Source: Stenotrophomonas rhizophila (GTDB lineage: Bacteria > Pseudomonadota > Gammaproteobacteria > Xanthomonadales > Xanthomonadaceae). From it: a DNA stretch of 64,000 nucleotides. Both the position numbers and the translations under genes were made by a program. Positions 25,139-33,748 of the stretch are shown in pieces (the first letter of the stretch is position 1; every line of letters begins with the position of its first letter). The stretch lies in NCBI RefSeq assembly GCF_020857975.1, contig NZ_JACWUO010000010.1, forward strand, positions 1 to 64,000, given 5' to 3'. The notes under the pieces are model-generated. The model saw only the letters and a program-made list of their open reading frames with translations, did no database searches and had not been told where the DNA came from.

Positions 25139-26917
25139 ATGACCGCAGCCGCCCTGCCCGCCTCGACCTCAACCTCAACTGCCTCCGACGATTTCCTCGG
25201 CCATCCCAAGGGCGTCTACGTCTGCTTCTTCACCGAGATGTGGGAGCGGTTCTCGTTCTACGGCATGAAGGCGCTGCTGCTGCTGTACCTGACCAAGTAC
25301 CACCTGTTCGGCGACAAGGCCGGGCTGGACCTGCTCGGCGCCTACGGTGGCCTGGTCTACTGCATTCCGGTATTCGGCGGGCTGCTGGCCGACCGCTGGC
25401 TGGGCATGCGCAAGGCGGTGGTGTTCGGCGGCGTGCTGCTGGTGCTGGGCCACCTGGGCATGGCGTTCGAGGGCCATGCCGCTACCCGCATCGACGGCCA
25501 GGTCGTGCGCGACGACGCCGCGCTGGGCATCACCTACCTGTCGCTGGCGCTGATCATCATGGGCGTGGGTTTCCTCAAGCCCAACATCTCCACCATCGTC
25601 GGCAAGCTGTACCCGGAAAACGATCCGCGCCGCGATTCGGGCTTTTCGCTGTTCTATGCCGGCATCAACCTGGGCGCGCTGTTCGCCTCGCTGGTGTGCG
25701 GCTTCCTCGGTGAAGCCTACGGCTGGAAGTACGGTTTCGGCGCGGCCGGAATCGGCATGGTGATCGGCCTGGGCATGTTCCTGTGGGGGCAGAAATACCT
25801 GCAGGGCCACGCCGAACCGTCCGATGCGCCGGCGCTGCGCCAGCGCGTGCTGGGCATCGGCCGCGAGTGGCTGATCTATGCGGTGGCCGTGCTCGCGGTG
25901 ATTCCGGTGGCCGCGCTGATGTGGGCCGCCGCCAATGGCGCGTTCGCGCTCGGCGGCGAGCTCAGCCTGGCGCTGATGCTGATGATCGTGGTGCTGGGCG
26001 CGGTGCTGCTGTGGTTTGCCTGGTTCACCGGCACCCGCTGCACGCCGGTGCAGCGCCAGCAGATGATCGCGCTGATGGCATTGATCTTCATGGCGTTGGT
26101 GTTCTTCACCTTGTACGAGCAGACCTACGGTTCCTGGGTGACCTTCACCGACCGCCTGCTGACCAAGGACCTGGTGCCGGCGCTGGTGGTCCGTGGCGGC
26201 ACTCCGCTGCCGTGGTCGATCGCTTCGCTGCTGCTGGCGCCGCTGGGTTTTGTGGCAGCCGCGCGTCTGTCCGAGCGCAGCCCCGCCTCCAGCGCGCCGC
26301 GCAACCTGTTCATCGCCATCGTCGCGCTGATGCTGGTGATGCTGATCCGCGACTGCCTGGTGATTCCGCAGACCGCCGGTTCGCTGACCTACCTGGGCGG
26401 CCTGTTCCTGGTGGTGCTGGCGCCGCTGTTCGCGATCCTGTGGGCGTGGCTGGACCGGCGCCGGCTGGACCCGTCCAAGCCGCTCAAATCCTCGTTCGGG
26501 CTGGTCTTCGCCGCGCTGTCGTTCGTGCCGCTGGCGCTGGCCGCCCAGCAGGTCGGCGCGACCGGGCAGATGGCCAGCGTGTGGTGGCTGGTACTGGCCT
26601 ACCTGATCCTGGAAATCGGCGAAATGTGCCTGTCGCCGGTCGGCCTGTCGGCCGTCACCCAGCTGGCCGCACCGCGCGTGGTCAGCCTGATGATGGGCAC
26701 CTGGTTCCTGGCCACCGCGTTCTCCGAAACGCTGGCCGCGCTGTTCGGCAAGCTGGCCGCGATCGAGGTGCCCGAGGGCGGAACCCTCAACCTGAGCAGT
26801 GCTGCGGCCAGTTACGAACACCTGTTCTGGCTGCTGATGTGGATCGGCCTGGGCTGCGCGGCGGTGGCGCTGGCCTGCGCGCCGCTGTTGAAGCGGATGA
26901 TGCACGGAGTGCGGTAG
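25139..26917 (+). CDS. POT family proton-dependent peptide transporter
   Basis: The 592-residue MFS protein carries the PTR2 marks: TEMWERFSFYGMKALLLLY in helix 1 (E-x-x-E-R-F-x-Y-Y), GGLLADRWLGMRKAV, FLKPNISTIVGKLY and RDSGFSLFYAGINLGALFA. It has about 14 helices, slightly longer than E. coli DtpA. It should import di- and tripeptides with protons. The TAG stop codon (26915-26917) is part of a GTAG repeat hairpin, see 26914. An S9 peptidase gene converges on it. Confidence 0.93.
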   Translation: MTAAALPASTSTSTASDDFLGHPKGVYVCFFTEMWERFSFYGMKALLLLYLTKYHLFGDKAGLDLLGAYGGLVYCIPVFGGLLADRWLGMRKAVVFGGVLLVLGHLGMAFEGHAATRIDGQVVRDDAALGITYLSLALIIMGVGFLKPNISTIVGKLYPENDPRRDSGFSLFYAGINLGALFASLVCGFLGEAYGWKYGFGAAGIGMVIGLGMFLWGQKYLQGHAEPSDAPALRQRVLGIGREWLIYAVAVLAVIPVAALMWAAANGAFALGGELSLALMLMIVVLGAVLLWFAWFTGTRCTPVQRQQMIALMALIFMALVFFTLYEQTYGSWVTFTDRLLTKDLVPALVVRGGTPLPWSIASLLLAPLGFVAAARLSERSPASSAPRNLFIAIVALMLVMLIRDCLVIPQTAGSLTYLGGLFLVVLAPLFAILWAWLDRRRLDPSKPLKSSFGLVFAALSFVPLALAAQQVGATGQMASVWWLVLAYLILEIGEMCLSPVGLSAVTQLAAPRVVSLMMGTWFLATAFSETLAALFGKLAAIEVPEGGTLNLSSAAASYEHLFWLLMWIGLGCAAVALACAPLLKRMMHGVR

Positions 26918-26997
26918 GTCCGACCCATGGTCGGATGCATTGCATTGCGGTGCGGCGATGTCCGCGATGGCGTTGCCCGAGCATGGCCCGGGCCTAC
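26914..26997. repeat. Inverted pair of SMAG-like repeats overlapping the POT stop codon
   Basis: Unit 1: GTAG (26914-26917), then TCCGACC/CAT/GGTCGGA (26919-26935). Unit 2, reversed: GCCCGAGC/ATG/GCCCGGGC (26975-26993) and CTAC (26994-26997). The TAG of unit 1 is the stop codon of the transporter gene. Confidence 0.82.
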
Positions 26998-27007
26998 CGG
27001 GAGGTGG

Positions 27008-27041
27008 AACGACAACGGCACCTTGCGGTGCCGTTGTCGTT
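27008..27041. terminator. Bidirectional terminator between POT and S9 peptidase genes
   Basis: AACGACAACGGCACC (27008-27022), loop TTGC, GGTGCCGTTGTCGTT (27027-27041): a 15-bp stem between convergent genes. The U run is short (TCGTTTC), so its strength is uncertain. Confidence 0.75.
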
Positions 27042-27059
27042 TCGCGCCTTGCCTGGCGT

Positions 27060-29051
27060 CTACCGCTTGGCCGGCTCGGCCGTTGCTGCAGCAGCGGTGC
27101 TGCCACCCAGGCTGCGCGACAGGAAGGCCAGCAGCTGGGTGTAGTACTCGCGACGGTGCGGATCGGTATAGAAACCGTGGCCCTCGGTGGGGTAGTACAG
27201 CGCCTCCACCGGAACCCCGGCCTTCTTCAAGGCCGCCTCCATGCGCCTGGTGTGCTGGATCGGCGCGCGCTCGTCCTCGCCACCGGCGGCCAGGAACACC
27301 GGCACCTTGATCTGCGCGGCCAGGTTGACCGGCGATACCGCCGCCAGTGTCTTCGGGTCGCCGATCCATTCCTTCAGGTAGGTCTCGCCCGAGCCACGGC
27401 GCTGGATGTCGCCGGTGGTGAACATCATCGGCAGGTCGTACACGCCCACATAGCCGGCCGCGCAGCGGTACAGCGCCGGTTCCTTGGCCGCGCCCATCAG
27501 CGCGGCATAACCGCCATAGCTGGCGCCATAGATGCAGACCTTGGCCGCATTGGCCACGCCCTGCCCGATCGCCCAGCGGGTGGCATCGGTCAGGTCGTCC
27601 TGCATGGTGCCGCCCCACTGGCGGCCACCGGCATTGCGGTGCGCGCGGCCATAGTTGCCCGAGCCGCGGTAGTTCACCTGCAGCACCGCATAGCCGGCCG
27701 CGGCCAGCAGTTGGGTCTCCACGTCGTACTTGCCATCGTCGAACGGACCGAACGGCCCGCCATGCGGCATCACCACCATCGGCAGGTCGCGGCCCTCGCC
27801 GCCGGCCGGCAGGGTCAGGAAGCCATGCAGCGGCAGCCCGTCGCGGGCCTTGAGCTGGAACGGGCGCACCGTGGCCGCGGTGTCCGGGTCGATCCAGTCG
27901 CTGCGGCTGATCACGTGCTCGGCTTTCTTGGTGTCGGTGTTGTAGATGAAGAAGTCGCCGGGATTGCGCCCCGACCAGGTTTCCACCATCAACTGCCTGC
28001 CGTCGCGGGTGCTGGAGGTGACAAACACCGCATCGCCGCCGAATGCCGCTTCCAGGCTGCGGTACAGCCGGGCCTCGGGCGAGGTTTCGTCGAAGAACCG
28101 CGTGCGCGGGGTATCGCCCAGATACAGCGCACCGACCGGCACGGCGGTGCCCGGCTTGTAGATCACCCGGTACGCATCCACCAGCGGGTCGCGCAGGATC
28201 TGCCGGCGCTCGTCGGTGGCCGGGTCCCAGCTCAGGATGGCGTCGGGGCCCTGCTCCATCTCGGTGTGCAGGTAGGCCAGGCGGCCATCGGCGGAGAACC
28301 CGATCGGCAGTTCGATGCGGTTGTTGTTGACCGCCTCGTCGTTGATCAGCTTCCAGGTATCGCCCGAGCCTTCGCGGTAATACAGCTTGTTGACGTTGTC
28401 GGTGCCGGCGCCGTGGGCGAAGCGCACCTGGCCCTGGTGGTCGGTGACGAAATCGGCGCGCCGCACCGGTGAGCGGGCCACGGTCTGGCGGCGGCCGCTC
28501 TGCACGTCCAGGCGGTCGGCGCGGGTGAACGGATCGTCGCTGAACGGCCATACGCTGACCAGCACGTTGCGGTCGTCCTGCGGCAGGTCGTCGGCCAGGA
28601 ACGCGGCAACGGCTTCGACTTTCTTGGGCTGGATCAGGGTGCCCGGCCCCTTGCTCTCCACCCGGTAACCGACCAGCAGCTCGCCGCGGCCACCGTTGGC
28701 GTTGATCGCATACAGCTCACCGGTCGGGCGCGGTTCGTCCAGCGAGCCGAACTTCTCGGCCAGGCCGATCAGCACGCGCTCGGCGTTGACCCAGTCGAAG
28801 GAACTGGCGTGGTTGTTCCTGGGCGGCACGAACGAACCCACCATCTTGCCGTCCTCGCGGCGCAGGATCGCCAGCGCGGTGCGGTCTTCCATCGGCACCG
28901 TGGCCGCGTAGTAGTCGCCGCCCGGCGAAATCTTGATATCGGTGAAGGTATCGCGCTTGAGATAGCGCTCCAGGTCCACCGCGCCGGCCTGGCCGGCCAA
29001 CATGCCCCACATTCCCGCCACGGCCAATGCCGCCCATCGTGACTTGCGCAT
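27060..29051 (-). CDS. S9-family prolyl oligopeptidase-type peptidase
   Basis: The 663-residue secreted protein starts with a signal peptide (KSRWAALAVAGMWGMLAGQAGA). A propeller domain fills residues about 25-390 and the hydrolase the rest. The nucleophile is in GASYGGYAALMG, the Asp in AAGGEDERAP and the His in PTEGHGFY. VMPHGGPFGPFDDG is the oxyanion loop. It differs clearly from the S9 peptidase at 19297, so the pair is not a recent duplication. It probably degrades peptides or acyl-peptides outside the cytoplasm. Confidence 0.92.
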   Translation of the reverse strand: MRKSRWAALAVAGMWGMLAGQAGAVDLERYLKRDTFTDIKISPGGDYYAATVPMEDRTALAILRREDGKMVGSFVPPRNNHASSFDWVNAERVLIGLAEKFGSLDEPRPTGELYAINANGGRGELLVGYRVESKGPGTLIQPKKVEAVAAFLADDLPQDDRNVLVSVWPFSDDPFTRADRLDVQSGRRQTVARSPVRRADFVTDHQGQVRFAHGAGTDNVNKLYYREGSGDTWKLINDEAVNNNRIELPIGFSADGRLAYLHTEMEQGPDAILSWDPATDERRQILRDPLVDAYRVIYKPGTAVPVGALYLGDTPRTRFFDETSPEARLYRSLEAAFGGDAVFVTSSTRDGRQLMVETWSGRNPGDFFIYNTDTKKAEHVISRSDWIDPDTAATVRPFQLKARDGLPLHGFLTLPAGGEGRDLPMVVMPHGGPFGPFDDGKYDVETQLLAAAGYAVLQVNYRGSGNYGRAHRNAGGRQWGGTMQDDLTDATRWAIGQGVANAAKVCIYGASYGGYAALMGAAKEPALYRCAAGYVGVYDLPMMFTTGDIQRRGSGETYLKEWIGDPKTLAAVSPVNLAAQIKVPVFLAAGGEDERAPIQHTRRMEAALKKAGVPVEALYYPTEGHGFYTDPHRREYYTQLLAFLSRSLGGSTAAAATAEPAKR

Positions 29052-29140
29052 CCCTTACCCCCCTGTTGCCGGACATCGTGTCCGTGTCGGCGATTCTAGG
29101 GGGTGGGCCGGGCTGCGGACCAGCGGCAGGTCACAAAGAA

Positions 29141-29166
29141 GAATGGCACCGCGAACGGTGCCATTC
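29141..29166 (-). terminator. Terminator of the amino-acid exporter gene
   Basis: GAATGGCACC (29141-29150), loop GCGAAC, GGTGCCATTC (29157-29166). On the minus strand a T-rich TTCTTTGTG follows, 27 bases after the stop of the exporter gene. Confidence 0.78.
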
Positions 29167-29193
29167 AAAGGCATGCATGGATGGAGAGAGAGA

Positions 29194-29829
29194 TCAATGC
29201 ATGCCGCGGAACGCCAGGGTCAGGGCCAGGATCGACAGGATCACCGCGATGGTGCCGTCGAGGATGCGCCAGGTCCTGGGCTTGGTGAACAACGGGGCCA
29301 GCAGGCGCGCGCCCAGGCCCTGCGCGGTCAGCCACAGGCAGCTGGCGGTGAACACCCCGGCGGCGAAGGCCATGCGCGCATTGCCGAAGTTTTCGGCGAT
29401 GCCGCCAATGACCATCATGTCCAGCCAGAAATGCGGGTTGATCAGCGAGAAGCCGACCGCGGCGGTGAGCACCGCGCGACGCGAGCTGGTATCGCCATCA
29501 TCGACATTCATGCCACCGCCACCGGCCAGCGCGCGGCGCGCGGACTGCCAGGCGTACCAGGCCAGGAAGGCCACACCGCCCCACAGCACCACCGTGGTCA
29601 GCCACGGCAGGGCCTGGGTCAGCGTGCGCAGGCCGGCCACGCTGGCGAAAATGAAGATGCCGTCGATCGCCGCGCAGGTGGCCACCACCGGCACGATGTG
29701 CTTGCGCAGGATGCCCTGGCGCAGGATGAAGGCGCTCTGCGCGCCGACCACCGCGAACAGGCCGATGCCGGTGGCGGCGCCACTGAGCCACGCGGCCAGA
29801 CCCGGGCCGCCGGAAATGATCGAGAACAT
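29194..29829 (-). CDS. argO: LysE/ArgO family amino-acid exporter
   Basis: The 211-residue protein has six membrane helices. GIGLFAVVGAQSAFILRQGI near residue 20 and the AVGFSLINPHFWLDMMVIGGIA segment (N-P-x-x-x-L-D) are family hallmarks. It should export arginine or lysine. A LysR regulator of the ArgP type lies divergently, as in the E. coli and Corynebacterium pairs, which supports the call. The choice between arginine and lysine as substrate is not settled by sequence. Confidence 0.88.
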   Translation of the reverse strand: MFSIISGGPGLAAWLSGAATGIGLFAVVGAQSAFILRQGILRKHIVPVVATCAAIDGIFIFASVAGLRTLTQALPWLTTVVLWGGVAFLAWYAWQSARRALAGGGGMNVDDGDTSSRRAVLTAAVGFSLINPHFWLDMMVIGGIAENFGNARMAFAAGVFTASCLWLTAQGLGARLLAPLFTKPRTWRILDGTIAVILSILALTLAFRGMH

Positions 29830-29965
29830 GGGGTACCGCCTTGTCTTGCTTGGGGGGAGCGGTGCCTCGCCAAGGCGTACAGCACCGGATGGCGCGTATT
29901 GTCGCGCCGCAACATTGAAAAGTAGAGCTAAACTTACTTAACCATCTTTAGCAGGACTTAAGATC
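29830..29965. promoter_or_regulatory. Divergent control region of exporter and ArgP-like regulator
   Basis: The 136 bases between the two start codons must hold both promoters and the regulator's binding site. The part next to the regulator (29910-29965) is AT-rich (CATTGAAAAGTAGAGC, AACTTACTTAACC), in contrast to its surroundings, which is usual for a LysR-type operator. I cannot pin a T-N11-A site with certainty. Confidence 0.5.
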
Positions 29966-30871
29966 ATGCGCATCGACCATGCCCAGCTGCGCGCCCTGGC
30001 CGCAGTGATCCGCGAAGGCAGCTTCGAGCGGGCCGCGCAATCGCTCAATGTCACCGCCTCGGCCGTATCGCAGCGGATCAAGGCGCTGGAGGACCGGGTC
30101 GGCCGGCTGCTGGTCAAGCGCTCCTCGCCGGCGGTGGCCACCCACGAGGGCCAGGTGCTGGTGCAGCTGGCCGAACAGACCGCCCTGCTCGAGCACGACG
30201 CGCTGCACCGGATGGGCCTGGCCGACGAGGACCTGCCGCATGCCAGCATCCCGGTGGCGGTGAACCACGACAGCCTGGAAACCTGGTTCCCCGAGGCGGC
30301 ACTGAGCTTCGCCCGGCAGACCGGCACCACCCTGGACCTGCGCTCGGAAGACCAGGACCACACGGTGGCGCTGCTGCGGCAGGGCGCGGTGCTGGGCGCA
30401 GTGACCACCCTGGACGAGCCGGTGCAGGGCTGCCAGATCCATGCGCTGGGCAGCATCCGCTACGCCGCCACCTGCACCCCGGCCTTCCAGGAGAAGTACT
30501 TCGCCAAGGGGGTCAACGCGCAGTCGCTGGCCCAGGCGCCGGTGCTGGTGTTCAACCGCAAGGACGACATGCAGGCGCGCTTCGCCCGGCGCCTGGCCGG
30601 CGCCGACCTGCCGCTGACCGCGCCGACCTGGTGGATTCCCTCCACCCGTGCGTTCGTGCAGGCCAACCTGGGCGGGCTGGGCTGGACCATGAACCCGCTG
30701 CCGCTGGTCAAGCGGCACCTGGAGGCCGGGCGCCTGGTCTACATGAAGCAGCGCGCCTGGGAGGACGTGCCGCTGTACTGGCAGCACTGGAAGGGCGATG
30801 TGCAGACCATGGCCCTGCTGACCCGCGCGGTGCTGGCGGCATCGGCAACACTGGTGCGCAGGAAGCGGTGA
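29966..30871 (+). CDS. argP: ArgP/LysG-type LysR family transcriptional regulator
   Basis: The 301-residue protein has a winged helix-turn-helix at residues about 4-60 (LRALAAVIREGSFERAAQSLNVTASAVSQRIKALEDRVGRLLVKR) and a substrate-binding-like effector domain. Length and the phrase AVNHDSLETWFP are typical of the ArgP/IciA/LysG group, which senses lysine or arginine and turns on the exporter. It is divergent from the LysE/ArgO gene. Confidence 0.88.
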   Translation: MRIDHAQLRALAAVIREGSFERAAQSLNVTASAVSQRIKALEDRVGRLLVKRSSPAVATHEGQVLVQLAEQTALLEHDALHRMGLADEDLPHASIPVAVNHDSLETWFPEAALSFARQTGTTLDLRSEDQDHTVALLRQGAVLGAVTTLDEPVQGCQIHALGSIRYAATCTPAFQEKYFAKGVNAQSLAQAPVLVFNRKDDMQARFARRLAGADLPLTAPTWWIPSTRAFVQANLGGLGWTMNPLPLVKRHLEAGRLVYMKQRAWEDVPLYWQHWKGDVQTMALLTRAVLAASATLVRRKR

Positions 30872-30955
30872 CGCCCCGGCCGGGCGGCACCGGCTCTACA
30901 CGGCCTGCATACCCCCTCCGGGGCAGCATCGACGCATCCAGCCGTGGGGACGTCG

Positions 30956-31540
30956 ATGGGAACCGATCCGGTCTACCTGCATATCCGCGTGGTGCTCAGC
31001 ATCATCCTGGGCCTGAGCATCACCACCCTGCTGCGCGGGTTGGCGTCGATCATCGAACACCCGCAGCGCCGCGGCTGGTCGTGGATCCACCTGTGCTGGG
31101 TAGTGTGGGCGCTGATCTCGGTGGTCAGCTTCTGGTGGTGGGAGTTCGGCCTGAGCGAGGTACGGCAATGGACCTTCGAGCTGTACCTGTTCGTGATCGT
31201 CTACTGCGCCTGCTGGTTCATGCTGTGCGTGCTGCTGTTCCCCGACGACCTGCGCGAGTTCGGCAGCTACGAGAACTACCTGCTGCAGCGCCGCGGCGGC
31301 TTCTTCGGGATGCTGGCGCTGGTCACCCTGCTCGACCTGGGCGATACCGCGATCAAGGGCCACAGCCGCTGGCAGATGCTTGGCCAGGCCTACCTGGTGC
31401 ATACCGCGATCATGCTGGTCATCGCCGGGCTGGGCATCGCCTGCCGCCAGCGCCCGGTGCAGCTGGGCCTGGCGCTGGCGGCGCTGGCCTACCAGTGCGG
31501 CTATTTCCTGGTCGAATACTTCACCCTGGCCGGCGACTGA
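30956..31540 (+). CDS. Six-helix membrane protein of unknown function
   Basis: The 194-residue protein has six predicted membrane helices. It begins MGTDPVYLHIRVVLSIILGLSITTLL; the loop LLFPDDLREFGSYENYLLQRR between helices 3 and 4 is the main polar part. No catalytic motif is seen. The ATG at 30956 follows GGGGACGTCG. It stands alone between the LysR gene and mqo. Confidence 0.75.
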   Translation: MGTDPVYLHIRVVLSIILGLSITTLLRGLASIIEHPQRRGWSWIHLCWVVWALISVVSFWWWEFGLSEVRQWTFELYLFVIVYCACWFMLCVLLFPDDLREFGSYENYLLQRRGGFFGMLALVTLLDLGDTAIKGHSRWQMLGQAYLVHTAIMLVIAGLGIACRQRPVQLGLALAALAYQCGYFLVEYFTLAGD

Positions 31541-31682
31541 CCGGCGATCGGATGCTGCGTTGCACCAAATCAAGGGGCAAAGGCGATAAAATCGCCACCA
31601 TCGGACGCCCGGCCGCTGCATCTTCACGCCTGCTCCCCATGGCGGCGGCATCCTGTTCACATCTCCCCCACCCGAGATCCCC

Positions 31683-33374
31683 ATGAAAAAACTCGCCAAG
31701 GTCGTCCTCGGCCTGCTCGTGCTGCTGCTGTTGGCCGCAGCGGTGTTCCTGTACTGGCCGCTGCACCAGCGCTCGGTACCGGCCGCCGGCAATGACAAAC
31801 CCGTCGACGTGGTCCTGGTCGGTGGCGGCATCATGAGCATCACCCTTGCCACCTTCCTGCAGGAACTGCAGCCGGACTGGAACATCCAGGTGTACGAACG
31901 CCTGGACGGGGTGGCGCTGGAAAGCTCGGACGGCTGGAACAACGCCGGCACCGGGCATTCGGCCTTCGCCGAGCTCAACTACACCCCCGAACTGCCCGAC
32001 GGCAGCATCGAGACCAAGCGCGCGGTCGGCATTGCCGAGCAGTTCGAGATCTCGCGCCAGTTCTGGTCGCACCAGGTCAAGGCCGGCCGCCTGAGCCAGC
32101 CCTCGGACTTCATCAACCCCACCCCGCACATGAGCTTTGTGTGGGGCGATGACAATATCGCCTACCTGCACAAGCGCCAGCAGGCTCTGGTCAAGAACCC
32201 GCTGTTCTACGGCATGCAGTACTCCGAGGACCCCGCGCAGATCCGCCAGTGGGCGCCGCTGCTGATGGAAGGCCGCGACCCGGGGCAGAAGGTTGCCGCC
32301 ACCTGGATGCCGCTGGGCACCGACGTCAACTTCGGGGTGATCACCCGCCAGCTGACCGCCGGCCTGCAGCGCAGCCCGAACTTCAGCCTGCACCTGGAGC
32401 ATGAAGTCAGCGCGTTGCGCCAGAACGATGACAAGAGCTGGAACGTCACCGTCAAGGACCTCAAGGCCAACACCGAGTCCACGATCAAGTCGCGCTTTGT
32501 ATTCATCGGCGCCGGCGGCGCCGCGCTCAAGCTGCTGCAGCTGTCGGGCATCCCCGAGTCGAAGGACTACGCCGGCTTCCCGGTCGGCGGCCAGTTCCTG
32601 GCGTTCCAGTCGCCGGCGATCGCCGGGCGCCATTCGGTCAAGGCCTACGGCATGGCCGAAACCGGTTCGCCGCCGATGTCGGTGCCGCACCTGGATGCGC
32701 GCAAGCTGGACGGCAAGCCGGTGGTGCTGTTCGGGCCGTTCGCGCTGTACAGCACCAAGTTCCTCAAGCACGGCTCGTGGTTCGACCTGTATTCCTCGGT
32801 CAACCACAACAACGTGGCCGGCATGCTCGATGTGGGCGCGGAGAACCTGGACCTGGTGAAATACCTGATGGGTCAGGCCCGGCTGGATGATGCCGACCGC
32901 CAGGCCGAGCTGGTCAAGTACTTCCCCAACGCCAGGCGCGAGGACTGGAAGCTGGTCACCGCCGGCCAGCGCGTGCAGATCATCAAGCGCGACCCGGAAA
33001 AGGGAGCGGTGCTGCAGTTCGGCACCGAGATCGTGACCGACCGGGACCACACCCTGGCCGCGCTGCTGGGCGCCTCGCCGGGCGCATCGACCTCGCCGCC
33101 GATCATGCTGGACCTGCTCAAGAAGGCCTTCCCCGAGCAGATGGCCGCCGGCTGGGAAACCCGCCTGCGGCAGATCGTGCCGTCCTACGGGCGCAAGCTC
33201 AACGACAGCCCGGCGCTGACCAACCAGATCCGCCGCCAGACCAGCCAGGCACTGGACCTGCCGTACCTGGACGTGCCCGAGCAGACCAGCCCGGCGGTGA
33301 TGCTGACCCCGCCGGCGGCCACCGCGCCGGCGCAGAAAAAGCGCAACGCCAACGAAGAACTGCAGGCGCTGTAA
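31683..33374 (+). CDS. mqo: Malate:quinone oxidoreductase
   Basis: The 563-residue flavoprotein oxidises malate to oxaloacetate and passes electrons to quinone, a TCA-cycle step. [19 protein letters not shown] is the FAD-binding dinucleotide motif, and [22 protein letters not shown] is the Mqo signature; [13 protein letters not shown] closes the core. Unlike many Mqo proteins it has an N-terminal membrane helix (residues about 5-27), which may anchor it; the FAD domain would then need to stay cytoplasmic or the helix act as a reverse anchor. A strong terminator follows. Confidence 0.95.
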   Translation: MKKLAKVVLGLLVLLLLAAAVFLYWPLHQRSVPAAGNDKPVDVVLVGGGIMSITLATFLQELQPDWNIQVYERLDGVALESSDGWNNAGTGHSAFAELNYTPELPDGSIETKRAVGIAEQFEISRQFWSHQVKAGRLSQPSDFINPTPHMSFVWGDDNIAYLHKRQQALVKNPLFYGMQYSEDPAQIRQWAPLLMEGRDPGQKVAATWMPLGTDVNFGVITRQLTAGLQRSPNFSLHLEHEVSALRQNDDKSWNVTVKDLKANTESTIKSRFVFIGAGGAALKLLQLSGIPESKDYAGFPVGGQFLAFQSPAIAGRHSVKAYGMAETGSPPMSVPHLDARKLDGKPVVLFGPFALYSTKFLKHGSWFDLYSSVNHNNVAGMLDVGAENLDLVKYLMGQARLDDADRQAELVKYFPNARREDWKLVTAGQRVQIIKRDPEKGAVLQFGTEIVTDRDHTLAALLGASPGASTSPPIMLDLLKKAFPEQMAAGWETRLRQIVPSYGRKLNDSPALTNQIRRQTSQALDLPYLDVPEQTSPAVMLTPPAATAPAQKKRNANEELQAL

Positions 33375-33411
33375 GCCTGCCTGCGGCAGCCCCGGCTGCC
33401 CGCTGCAACCG

Positions 33412-33442
33412 ATCCGGCCCTTCACGGGGCCGGATTTTTTTT
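33412..33442 (+). terminator. Rho-independent terminator of mqo
   Basis: ATCCGGCCC (33412-33420), loop TTCACG, GGGCCGGAT (33427-33435), then a run of T up to 33442. It lies 38 bases after the mqo stop. Confidence 0.9.
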
Positions 33443-33513
33443 CGCCGGTGACTACACCCGGCAACGGCGGCCCGGCCCGGCACCGCCTGCCGCCACGCTC
33501 CTGCGATTGTAAA

Positions 33514-33532
33514 GCGAGTGAGAACCATTTAC
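33514..33532 (+). promoter_or_regulatory. Possible Fur box of the siderophore receptor
   Basis: GCGAGTGAGAACCATTTAC matches 12 of 19 positions of the Fur consensus (GATAATGATAATCATTATC), including the central TGA.AA and CATT. It lies in an AT-richer patch 217 bases upstream of the receptor start. Iron control of such receptors is the rule, which supports the call. Confidence 0.45.
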
Positions 33533-33748
33533 ATTTGCTCCCCGCTGCACCGACGGTGCGGGTGCCCGATGGTCTCAATGGATTGCCATCGGCCCCGCTG
33601 CGCCTCCCGCCGCCGGTGACCGCCGCGCCGCTCCGCTTCCGGCCGGTTCCCGCATCCCAGAAGGACCTGTGCCAGGCGCCTCCCGTGCCTGGTCCGCCGT
33701 GCCCGCTGTCCTGCTGCCTCCCCTCCGACACCGATTCGAGACCTCCGC

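Larger units (their letters stand above)
33375..33748. other. Intergenic region between mqo and the siderophore receptor
   Basis: It holds the mqo terminator (33412-33442), a possible Fur box (33514-33532) and a leader of about 215 bases before the receptor ATG. The leader is C-rich and I see no small gene in it. Confidence 0.55.
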
